DNA of 64,000 nt from Closterium sp. Naga37s-1 (taxonomy: Eukaryota > Streptophyta > Zygnematophyceae > Desmidiales > Closteriaceae). The stretch covers positions 1,612,001-1,676,000 of the forward strand of contig CANJKZ010000774.1 of assembly GCA_947471745.1 (NCBI GenBank). The letters run 5' to 3'. The notes under the pieces were generated by a model that saw only the letters and a program-made list of their open reading frames with translations, was not told the origin of the DNA and made no database searches. The translations under genes and the position numbers were made by a program. Positions 55,601-64,000 of this stretch are shown here, piece by piece (position 1 is the first letter of the stretch; every line of letters begins with the position of its first letter).

Positions 55601-55769
55601 GGTGGGCCCTTAGGAAGGAACGGTCCCATGTGGGAACCCGCTCTATACCATGTGAAAGGAACAACAGGAATGAATGAACTAGAAAAGTGTGAGATACAAA
55701 TATGAAAGCTGTACCCCTTAGTGTCTACCCCACTACAGCCTACATAGGCTAAGGCATATATATCTGACA
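55601..55769 (-). repeat. Element G 5' LTR, PBS and leader hairpin
   Basis: On the minus strand the LTR (55769-55651) is followed by PBS-like TGGTATAGAGC (55650-55640). Then comes a stem-loop (55638-55622, GGTTCCC paired with GGGACC through one bulge) and GGGCCCACC (55609-55601). Confidence 0.85.
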
Positions 55770-55774
55770 AGCGG

Positions 55775-56075
55775 GGCCGAGGCGACGGGGCCAAGGGGCC
55801 GAGCCTAGGGGCTAGGGGCGACGCCAAGGGGCGACGGGCCGGGGCCTAGGCGAGCAGGGCAGTAGGTGGTGGGCCCATTAACATTAGGTCCTAGGACTAA
55901 TTGCTCTTAATACCATGTGAGAATAGTAGGCGAGAATGGTAGACTACGAAAAGGGAAGGGGTACAAGTAGAATGTCGAGAGAAATTTGTACCCCCTAAGG
56001 CTAAACCCACTATAGCCTAGACAACTATAAACACATAAACTAAGCCTAGATATAACTAAGCATATATGTTTGACA
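55775..56075 (-). repeat. Element H leader remainder, PBS and 5' LTR
   Basis: C-rich leader remnants (sense strand) run to about 55865, followed by GGGCCCACC (55876-55868, minus strand). A perfect 10-bp palindrome GTCCTAGGAC (55888-55897) and PBS-like TGGTATTAAGAGC (55915-55903) come next. The 160-bp LTR (55916-56075) begins TGTCAAACATATATGC on the minus strand. The target duplication ATTTC follows. Confidence 0.87.
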
Positions 56076-56080
56076 ATTTC

Positions 56081-56371
56081 CCTAACCCCCAAAAGTCTAT
56101 ACCCCATATAGAGTCGCTCCACAAATTTGCAAATTCGTCGTAACCAAATATCAAAAGTATACGAACTTCTATCGTTCGTAACTTTCTCATTCTTGCTCGG
56201 ATTGAAGCGATCCTTAGTTCGCCGGAAAGCTCTTGAGCAGAGAATTCATTTCAGATATCTGCTCAAACAAAACAAAAAAACATTCACACACACTCACAAA
56301 GTCCAAATAACACCAAGCACAAATTCTTGCACACGCTCACACCACGCATGCAACGTACGAACATAGGATGG
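56081..56371. other. Unidentified LTR-like segment, right part
   Basis: This is the continuation of the segment cut by H at 40846. It is AT-rich and noncoding, and it ends GTACGAACA at 56363 before the LINE. See 40334-40841. No coding or RNA feature is recognised. Confidence 0.35.
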
Positions 56372-56385
56372 GTGGCAGACAGACG

Positions 56386-57275
56386 TGAATGCAAATGATA
56401 GCATCACATAATGGCAGCTCCGCGCGAAACTCCTGGTGAGCAGAGAGGCTGCGCCAATGAGGTCTCTCAGAACTCACTAGAAGCATGGAAACAGCAGACA
56501 GGTTATGCGAGGAAAGTGGGCGAGCATATAGAGGGGGCACATCGATTGGAAGCGAGCAGTCAAAATTCAGGAATCACTAGTCACCCCTAGTCGTTCGAGG
56601 GACGTGCTGTTGAGGATCCACAGTTTCAACCTGCAAGTGGGGGAGAGACTCACTTTCCTCAGCAGCAAATCAGTGTGTCCCTACTGTAGCAGTTTTGAAA
56701 CACTAGAGCACTGCCTTTTTGAGTGCCCGAAAATTATAGTGGTGGTTTCAGCGGTGAAGAAGGCTTTGTGCATGATCAATCCAGCTAGGCGGACTGCGTT
56801 GGTCGGCGATTGGTCGTTCGCGAAAGCAGGCTCCACCTCAGCGTTCCCAGAAGCGTCCCTGATAGCCATCGCCCTTCATCAGCTGTGGGCGGAGCGGTGT
56901 GAAGGAGCATTCCGTGGCTGTAAATTACGCGCAAGGAGGGTCTTACGGAAGATTGAGGTGGCTCTGCGCATGCATGTAAACGTCTACGTGCGTGTTTCGG
57001 CGGTAAAGGTGCAGCAAAGAGGAAAGAAACAGCAAGCCAGGTGGCACAAGATGACAAATCAGGAACAGAATCTTCTGAGCCGCATGCGTGTTGTGGAAGG
57101 CAAGAATTGGTGGTGTCGAACAATTTTGCAGCTATTTGGGGCATGCCACACGGGCCCCGGATCCGTGTTTAAAGATCGGTTTCTCTGAGGCATGATCCCT
57201 CTTCTGTTACGATTGTTTATGTGTTGTACACTTCTGTACTAGTATATAGCTCATAAAAAAAAAAAAAAAAAAAAA
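56386..57275 (+). mobile_element. 5'-truncated LINE with poly(A) tail
   Basis: This is the 3' end of a non-LTR retrotransposon. An open stretch (about 56600-57188, stop TGA) encodes a C-terminal zf-RVT domain, CPYCSSFETLEHCLFECP (C-X2-C-X7-H-X4-C), preceded by SFNLQVGERLTFL. That arrangement is typical of the L1-type ORF2 C-terminus in plants. A short 3' UTR and a 21-A tail (57255-57275) follow. The endonuclease and RT core are absent, so the copy is 5'-truncated. A candidate target duplication is GTGGCAGACAGACG (56372-56385) versus GTGGCAGACCAAGACG (57277-57292). It is imperfect, so the left end is inferred. Confidence 0.8.
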
Positions 57276-58459
57276 TGTGGCAGACCAAGACGAAGCTGAT
57301 GTGGCAGAAGAAGTGGAGGGAAATCAAATCGGAAGTGGGCCACTCTTCATCCCCATTACACAAGACTTCGGCACTCCGGCATTGATCCCAATCGACATCA
57401 ACCCAAATGAAACACTGCAAGCTCAGCGAAACTTTGAAAGCGCTGAACTGCACTCACCCAATAATGAAGACCCAAAACTGGATAACTCACGCGACAGCAT
57501 TCACAAAAACCCTGGCGACGATAACGTGGTAGAAGTAACCGACACTGCAAGATACGGCTTGACCGGGTTACGCATACTCGGGCTCGTCGTCGCAGTTCGT
57601 GGAAACCAGCAACTCGCCGAGCCCACAACACTTCGCCAAGCTCTACAGGGGCCCTACATTGAGAAGTGGAGAGCAACCATGGCCGCCGAAGTATTTGCAC
57701 TCAAACGACGCAGCACCTGTAAATTAGTACCACGATTATCAGCAAAGGGGAGAAAGATTCTTAGCGAAAAAAAATGGGTTTTCCGCATCAAAACGATGGC
57801 GGATGGTTCCATCGACAAGTACAAAAACGCTCGGTGGTGCGCGGCTTCGAACAGACACAATTCATTGACTATAATCAAACATTCGCATCTGTCGGACGCC
57901 ATACCTCCGTGCGGATTTTAATCTGCATCGCCGCCGTCAGGCAACATCCGCTCCGCCATATCGACATCTCCAACGCGCTCCTCTACATGATCGTCAATGT
58001 AAACATCTTCGTCGAGCAGCCGCATGCGTTCGAAGAGGACGAATCTGCCGGTTGCCTCCTTCACAAGTCCATGTACGGCATCAAACAGGCACCGCGCCTG
58101 TGGCAGCAGTACCTTCACACAATGCTTATCGAGCTCGGGTTTCAGCAGCTCCCGCACGACCAAGGAATGTACCGCCTTTGAGTCTCGCGGATACTACATT
58201 TTGCTCGTCGCCTACATGGACGACCTGTTGTACACCGGGAACAATACGGAGCTCCTCGACTGCTTCGAGCATAATATCAAGGAGAATTTGGAGGTGACCG
58301 TCTCGTACAACGTCACTCAATTCTTGGGGCTCTATATCACCTAGTCCGCCTATACTATTCATCTGTCGGCCGCCAAGTACGCCGAAACGCTCACGAAGAA
58401 AATCGGCATCGCCCCCGTCAACCTAACCACACCATTCTGCTCGCCCCCACCTAATCACG

Positions 58460-58600
58460 TGTCAGTATACCTGAACTGTGAGATCCCCGATTGATCCTAG
58501 GGGGGTTACAGGCGCGTTGGCCTGGGGGGTTATGGGCGCACGGACCCACTACACAAACAAGCCCTTTTATCCCAATGATGTAGTGGTTGGGATTCTAACA
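58460..58600 (+). mobile_element. Solo LTR of the TRIM family
   Basis: The solo LTR is 141 bp, TGTCAGTATACC to GGGATTCTAACA, with an exact 5-bp duplication TCACG (58455-58459 and 58601-58605). It shares GATCCCCGATTGATCCTAG and AAGCCCTTTTATCCCAATG with the tandem at 16276-16798. It sits in the RT region of K. Its clean duplication is the best proof that this repeat is an LTR. Confidence 0.88.
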
Positions 58601-59166
58601 TCACGAGCTCGACACCACGCCAATCTTCGCAGCGGACCATCGTCTCTACCAGCAGCAGCTAGGCTGCCTCCTCTTTGCCGCCGTCACGTGTCGACCGGAT
58701 TTATCCTATGCCGATAGCTAGCTCGCCCAGTATCTACGTCGACCTGAAGGGGAGCATATGGCGGACTTACTGCGTGAGCTACAATACTTCATCTCTACAC
58801 CTGGCGTCGGCCTGACCTACAAGGCTAATTTAACGGCTACTCTACAGCTAACGGGCTACATAGATGCAGACCAGGCAGGAGATGCTGATAAAAGAAGGTC
58901 CCGCACTGGATTTATTTTCAAACTTAAGCCTGCCGAACCAATCACATGGAACTCCCAGAAGCAGGAGCTCATTGCCCTTTTGTCGGCCGAAGCTGAGTTC
59001 ATCGCCGCGAGCGCAGCAGTTTGCGAAGTTCTTTACCTGACGGAGCTCCTGCAGGAAACGAAAGTGACAACGAACGGGTCGTTTAAGTTACTGTGCGACA
59101 ACCAGAGTGCGATCAAGATCACGAACAAACCCGGCTTCGTCAACTGCAAGAAACACATTGCCCTTG

Positions 59167-59401
59167 TCAAGAAGCTAGAGTAAGTTAGGCTTAGGAGCCA
59201 TGGCTTGAGTAGCTTAGGAACTTAGGTTTAGGGTTGAAGGAGAGTAGCGAAAAGGAGTTGGCCAAAAAAGAAGTTGTTGCACTAGAGAAACAATAGTACA
59301 TATAGGCAACAGCTAGGGGTGCACCACCAACAAAGTATGAACCTACACTACAGTTAATGCTAAGGACAATTTATATAAAATATGCTTTCAACATCCCTCT
59401 G
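59167..59401. other. Unidentified insert in K RNase H
   Basis: About 235 bp unrelated to Copia coding sequence separates KKHIAL from the following YFFVKDEI segment. It is AT-rich, contains TTAGG and one TTTAGGG motif, and has no telomere array. I recognise no element ends or duplication with certainty. Confidence 0.4.
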
Positions 59402-59583
59402 TTACTTCTTCGTGAAGGACGAAATCGACAAGGGCAAAGTCCAGCTCACCTACTACCAAACTGGCAAAATGGTAGCAGACTTTCTGACGAAGAGACTGCC
59501 ACATCCGAAGTTCTAGTACTGCGCGGATATGTGCCGAGTCGTAAAGAGGTACGACATGGCACACCTTCAGAAATGAAGGGGAG

Positions 59584-59678
59584 TGTTGGAGTAAACCAAA
59601 AGGTACTTCAGCATTGCAGAAGGTGCAACCTTATCACACCTGTCACCAACGACCTTTTAGAATCTAGTCTAGACTAGG
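59584..59678 (+). repeat. Element K 3' LTR, start only
   Basis: The sequence begins TGTTGGAGTAAACC after the polypurine tract and is interrupted at 59679 by element L. The remainder would lie to the right of the window. Confidence 0.65.
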
Positions 59679-59810
59679 TGACTAGAGTAGAGAGGAGAAG
59701 TGGTGATCGATTAGGCTGAGAGGGGGATACAGTGTCGAGAAATATTCTGTACCCTCTAAGGATAACCCCTACATAGCCTAGCAATCTAGAAAGCATAAAA
59801 TGTTTTGACA

Positions 59811-59970
59811 CACCCCCATAGGTGAAGCAGGGGATAGCCAAACCAAACAGTGGTCACAAGACCAGAGAGGAGAAGAAAACAAAGCAAAGCCCAAGGTGGG
59901 TCTCAAGATCACCACGCATTCTGAGCACAAGCAAGTGGCCACAAGGCCAGTTCACATGCAGAGTTATAAT
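59811..59970 (-). promoter_or_regulatory. Element L four-hairpin 3' module
   Basis: The inverted repeats are at 59813-59833 (C-run/G-run), 59852-59863 (GGTC/GACC), 59895-59913 (GGTG/CACC) and 59937-59948 (GGCC/GGCC). This is the most diverged copy, yet all four stems remain recognisable. Confidence 0.6.
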
Positions 59971-60039
59971 AGCAAGGCAGTACACTGATTACAACCTAGC
60001 AAGAGTAAACAAGCAGGTTTAACGTGAAGGCTGCCCTGC

Positions 60040-62452
60040 AAGAAAGCTGTCAATAAGTCGAGGGAGTGCAGCTTGTAGTCACGCTGAGCTGCAACGTGTA
60101 GCAACACCCGAAGTGTGGTCATCTTCGGGGTAGGGGAGAAGGTCTGAAAGAAGTCAACCCCCTCACGCTGACTGAAGCCTTGAGCAACGTAACGTGCCTT
60201 GAAGGAAGGCAGAGAAATCGGCGGCCGCTTCACCCTGAAAATCCACATGCCACAGACGATGTTTGCCCAGGTGGGGGAGCCTCATCGACGTAGGTGCCTG
60301 TGGACTTCCATGAAGCCATCTGTGTGTCCATGGCTGTCTGCCACTGAGAGGAGTACTCACCTGAGATCGCCTCTCTGTAAGAGCGCGGGGTGGGGATGTC
60401 AAGTGCATCCGGGTCTCCCTCAGGGGCAAGCAGCACGGTCGCGAGATGAGGTGAAGCGGCCGCAAGACACTCCAGCTCATCCTGTCTATCCTCAAGAACG
60501 TCACAGCCAAGGGCAACCTCACCCCCGACGGACAGAGGATAGGCAGGGTCAGGGTTAGAAACAAGACTCGCAAGGTAGTCTAGGCGATGCGCAGCAGCAA
60601 AGTCAACTAGCTCAGCGACTAAGGCAGACGTAACAAGAGACGAGAACGTAGGGTCCGTCACAACTGTAGCAAGCAAGCGAGTGACAGTCAAACTAAAAGC
60701 ACGAGCAAGGTCATATCGAGGGTCAGTAACGTCAGGAAGAGAAGACGCAGGAGGTGACGGTAGGACAACACGCTGTGGAACAGAGGAAGGACGGAGTGTC
60801 ATATCGTGAGTTCCTGGGACAGCCGGAGCACGAGGACGACGCACAAGACGAACACAAGCAAGAACAGAAGCTCTAGTCTCAGTCTCTCGATGCTCAGGAG
60901 TGGAAGCACGAGTCTCTGGCTCTCAACGCTCAGTCAAGGACTCTATCACAGCAGTGTAAGGAGCAGCAGCAGGCAATGGGGAGTGAGGCAGTAGCGGTGG
61001 GAACAGTAACGGAGGAGTAGTACCAGCGACTGGGAACTCAATAGGAGCTAGCGGAAGACCGAGAAGGTGGCGAAGCGCACCAGCAGGTCCAGCACCAGCA
61101 GCACCTCCAGCACTAGCAGCTCCAGCACCTCTTGCACCTCCAGCACCTCCAGCACCTCCAGCACCTCCAGCACCTCCAGCAACACCAGCACTAGTAGCAC
61201 CTCCAGCACCTCCAACAGTAGCAGATCCAGCACCTCCAGCACCAGCAGCACCTCCAGCACGAGTAGCTCCAGCACCTCCAGCACCTCCAGCACCAACAGC
61301 ACCTCCAGCACCTCAAGCAGTAGCAATTCCAGTACCTCTAGCACCAGCAGCACCTCTAGTACCTCCAGCAGGGTCACCCACAGCTCCACCGCCACTAGGA
61401 CTCGCAGCACCCCTTGAGTCAGCACCCCCAGTCTTAGCACCCCTGAACCAGCACCCCCAGTCGCAGCAACCCCAGAACACGCACCCTCTGTCTCATCACC
61501 CCAAGGCTCAGCACCAGCAGTCTCAGCTGCAAACTCCACAGCAGCACGCTCCGGAGGCGGTGAAGACGGCCGAGGCGGAAAACTAGGGGGGGGTCTCCAA
61601 GCGTGGAGAGCGGCGAGTGGCCGCCGTGTTGTCAGCGGCGGGGTCACCCCCCTCATCTGTGCCAGAGGAGTCAGAAGTGATCTCCAGAGGCTCAACAAAG
61701 GGGAGTGGGTCTACCTGAGACACACCTGAGGGAGCAGGACCCTGTGGGGGAGGGGGTCTACCGGGGGGGGGACTGGTACCAGGAAGAGAGGCGCTAGGGG
61801 GACCAGGTGGGACGCGTGTGGGTGTAGTCCGTAGAAACAGACAGACTCGTCAAAGGTGACGTCCTAGGAGGAGAAGACTCGACGCGAGCGCGGGTGGTAG
61901 AACTGCCACGGCGGGGCGTTGGTGGGGAAGCCAAGGAAGACGCAGCGGAGAGTGCGGGAGGAGAGCTTGTTCGCTTTGGCATCGCGAACAAGGGAGAGCG
62001 TGCCCCAGACCCGAAACACCGACGCATCGCCAACCTTCCCCGTCCACCGGAATGTGGGCGAGGTCTCTGGCTCAGAGACACGGGGCCAGAGGTTGAGCTG
62101 ATGCGCAGTGTATCAAATCACAAACGACCACAGAAAATTGGGAGTAGCCGCATGGATCATGGAGGTACGAGCAACCTCCATGATCAAGCCAATGCGACGC
62201 TCAGCAATCTCATTCTGCTGAGGAGAGACCGGAAGCGTGAACGTCTGGCGGATGCCTTTGTCTCGAAAGAACTCCTCAAGGAAGCCAGAAGAGAACTCAC
62301 CGCCCCTGTCAGAGTGCAGACACCGGACTGGCAAGTCCCGCCGAAACCGCTCGCGCAGCTGGTGACGAGTAGCACGGATCCAAGGGATCAAAACACCGCT
62401 GACGCCCGCCTTGCACCGCAAGGGGAAGACAGTGGTGTAGCGTGTATAGTCG
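60040..62452 (-). pseudogene. Element L integrase-linker-RT region (fossil)
   Basis: Reading leftwards, the integrase part (HSDRGGEFSS, QQNEIAERRIGLIMEVARTSMIHAA; about 62420-62110) is followed by the end of integrase (about 62080-61800). Next come the repetitive linker (61430-61080, CTCCAGCACCTCCAGCACC on the plus strand) and an acidic/Ser-rich segment (VGGEVALGCDVLEDRQDE). The RT start (MWIFRVKRPP, ARYVAQGFSQREGVDFF) is last. The region is incomplete and broken. Confidence 0.75.
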
Positions 62453-62457
62453 TCAAC

Positions 62458-63234
62458 TGTTGGTGCAACCCTACGGTTTGCATTCGGCTTGTTGTCCGTG
62501 TGCGTGCATGCGTGTATGCATGGAATGGAATGAGGGCATGAGATAATATATATTTCATGCTGACAATAGTGTGTGAATGATGAGGCATGTTTTTTAACGT
62601 GTGCGTCGAGTCAATAGCGAGTTATCACTAGTCTCGTGACATGTCGTCGTTTGTGTGTCGTGTGCGTTTTCTATTTTGTCGTGTGTGGAACCTTCCGCAT
62701 GTCACGGGTGTGCGCAGAAGACATCCAAGAACTCAAGGAAGAATTTATCTTGAAGAACCAGAGCCTTGGTTTCAAGATTCAAATGATTTCGAAGCTCTCC
62801 AAAAGGGTAAACTTCAAGATAGTGAGAATAGTTACATTAATTTGTGTAGTGTAACATTTCTCTTGGTGTAGTTTCGAGACCCTTCGTGGTTGGGGACAGT
62901 GTGGCACTGTTCCACATCACTGTACCTTGGCTCTTGGGGTTTGTAGGAGCTATGAGTCATTCCCAACTCGTAACTTCTTCCTAATTTGTGTTCTAAGACT
63001 ATACTGGCTGCCACAGTGCCGTTCGTTCAAACCGACGTTGTGTCGTCCATTCGTAATGAAATCGTGCGGTCTAAATTGCCGGTTGTAGGCGACATTAAGA
63101 CACTCCAGATCCAAGTTGAATCAGGATATTTGCAGCTGTGACCAGAACGCTATGAACGTTTAAAGCCGCTGTGCTGAAATCCGACTGTGCACTCTTTCGT
63201 TTTAGGCACATTCAAGCCTACTGTGACTATAACA
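62458..63234 (+). mobile_element. Solo LTR X copy 2 (intact)
   Basis: The solo LTR is 777 bp, TGTTGGTGCAACCC to GTGACTATAACA, with an exact TCAAC duplication (62453-62457 and 63235-63239) in the integrase of L. A TATA-like AGATAATATATATTTC (62541-62556) lies upstream of a 76-codon frame (62641-62871). That frame is conserved in the other X copy and suggests that the sense strand is plus. The parent element is absent from the window, so its family is unknown. Confidence 0.9.
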
Positions 63235-63239
63235 TCAAC

Positions 63240-64000
63240 CACCAGTAGGAAGTAGCGCTCCTGGTCTGTTCCACTAATGGGGGATGGGCCCCACACGTCC
63301 ATGTGGAGAGTCTGCAGAGGAGCAGTGGTCGGAGGAAACTCGGAGGAGTGAGGAGCGGCGCGCTGCCGCCCCTCGACGCAGGGAAGGCACGGCGGTGCAG
63401 GCGAGCGCGGGAGGGAGGGCAGGGACCTGGGAAGCCCAGAGACAAGGAGACGGGAGTGCATGCTGCGGAGACACGGCAGCGAGGGTTGACCGAGATGGTG
63501 GTGCCAGAGGAGAGTCTGGTGGGAGAGTACCCGACACGAGCACGATGCTGCAAGCTGACCTGACGCAGACACCTGGCTGGACGCAGCCACCTGACCTGGC
63601 TCAGCCACCTGTGCAGACGCAGTGGTCAGTGTGTACAGACTAGACCCAGGCCGTCTAGTGAACGTAGCAAGGTGACGGCCAGTCCTGGAGCACGTACAGA
63701 TCGCCACACGCTGCCCTCCAGGAGTAAAGGTATCAACCCAGACGTCCTGAATGGCAGCGGTGCTCACCAAGTTCGTAGAGAACGTGGGGAGGTGGAGACC
63801 TGACCGAGCACCGGAGGGGACTGTTGGACACGGGAGGACAGTAGAGGCTCCTGCGACTACTGGGCCCCCAGTGGGGTCACCCAGTGATACTGGTACCGGT
63901 GCAGCAAGTGGGGTGAGTGTGGTGCAATCACGAAACAAGCAACGAGACGCGCCTGAGTCAAGTATGAAAGTGTGCAGGGCCTCAGCAGAGGCAGCAGACT
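63240..64000 (-). pseudogene. Element L protease to integrase start (fossil)
   Basis: Reading leftwards from the edge, it contains the segment just after the protease active site (LFRDCTTLTPLAAPVPVSL). It continues through FSTNLVSTAAIQDVWVD, the pre-integrase motif LWHHHLGQPSL and CLPCVEGRQRAAPHS, to integrase HMDVWGP and FLLVVD. The solo LTR X boundary lies at 63235. Confidence 0.8.

Larger units (their letters stand above)
48519..55769 (-). mobile_element. Copia element G (short-LTR clade), whole-looking
   Basis: This 7.25-kb minus-strand element has two identical 119-bp LTRs, an exact AGCGG duplication (48514-48518 and 55770-55774) and one uninterrupted Gag-Pol frame. It also has a C-rich leader, a PBS and the 3' module. 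It sits in the leader of H and is therefore younger than H. No frame break is seen. Integration must be recent, given the identical LTRs. Confidence 0.95.
40847..56075 (-). mobile_element. Copia element H (short-LTR clade), hosting G
   Basis: This is a minus-strand element whose two 160-bp LTRs differ at about one place. It is flanked by ATTTC (40842-40846 and 56076-56080). Element G (7.25 kb) is inserted in its leader, and without G it is about 8 kb. The parts are the 3' module, RNase H/RT, linker, integrase, protease, Gag, C-rich leader and PBS. It is broken, with about two or three breaks, yet recent by LTR similarity. Confidence 0.93.
57277..59583 (+). mobile_element. Copia element K (right part of J/K), fossil
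   Basis: This is the acidic linker and RT-RNase H side of an old Copia element. The linker (DQDEADVAEEVEGNQ...) runs from 57277. RT begins near 57640 (LRQALQGPYIEKWRATMAAE, KKWVFRIKTMADG) and includes YMDDLLY (near 58213). RNase H runs from about 58850 (GYIDADQAGDADKRRS, SAEAEFIAAS, CDNQSAIKITN) to ADFLTKRLP (near 59480). A polypurine tract (AAATGAAGGGGAG) precedes 59584. It is interrupted by a TRIM solo LTR and an unidentified insert. It is broken, with about four or more breaks. Confidence 0.78.
59679..64000 (-). mobile_element. Copia element L (short-LTR clade), runs off the right edge
   Basis: This minus-strand element is inserted in the LTR of K. Its 132-bp 3' LTR (59679-59810) resembles those of E and H. 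It shows the 3' module and short RT pieces (near 60040-60250). The linker, integrase and pre-integrase parts follow, and a protease-side segment at the edge (LFRDCTTLTPL near 63930). A solo LTR X interrupts the integrase. It is broken, with about four or more breaks, and its 5' half lies outside the window. Confidence 0.82.

Noticed and set aside
59205-59240. Telomere-like repeats (TTAGG, TTTAGGG)
   Set aside because: Only isolated units occur, with no array.

Overview
The window is a dense stack of retroelements. I found no host protein gene, no rRNA or functional tRNA gene, and no CRISPR array. Most primer binding sites (PBS) match or approach TGGTATCAGAGC, the initiator-tRNA-Met site typical of plant Ty1/copia elements. 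With the GC-rich composition and long minisatellites this suggests a green-lineage (streptophyte) nuclear genome. A zygnematophyte alga is a guess only; nothing here fixes the species.

Five groups of elements are present. (1) An old zinc-knuckle Copia clade, all copies decayed: A (1-1498), D (15816-18355), I (32276-36124, minus) and J/K (37020-40333 plus 57277-59678). (2) A Copia family with LTRs of about 1.02 kb: B (1965-8706, about one break, LTRs about 2-3 % apart) and F (25111-31846, whole-looking, LTRs differing at about six places). (3) A short-LTR Copia clade (119-160 bp LTRs) with huge C-rich tandem-repeat leaders, Gly-rich Gag tails and repetitive integrase-RT linkers: C (9109-14856, minus), E (18356-23159, plus), E-prime (23160-32275, minus), H (40847-56075, minus), G (48519-55769, minus, one 1903-codon frame) and L (59679 to the right edge, minus). 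(4) A miniature LTR element (TRIM) as a three-LTR tandem (16276-16798) and a solo LTR (58460-58600). (5) Solo LTRs of an unknown 0.78-0.8 kb family X, a solo short LTR (36378-36508) and one 5'-truncated LINE with a poly(A) tail (56386-57275).

The nesting order can be read from 5-bp target duplications. Solo LTR X (ACGAG duplication) sits in an old Copia LTR and was itself hit by B (CTCCC) and C. F (GCAAC) sits in the leader of E-prime. G (AGCGG) sits in the leader of H. H (ATTTC) sits in an LTR-like segment that, with the LINE, splits J from K. K also received a TRIM solo LTR (TCACG), and L landed in K's 3' LTR. L was later hit by a second solo LTR X (TCAAC).

Four observations look least described. 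First, the TRIM's LTR/PBS junction resembles a tRNA, with A- and B-box motifs 35 nt apart. Second, clade 3 carries a conserved four-hairpin block beside its polypurine tract. Third, clade 3 also carries a post-PBS hairpin plus GGGCCCACC motif whose stem appears to covary. Fourth, clade 3 Gag has a C-X13-C-X3-H-X4-C motif in place of the usual zinc knuckle.
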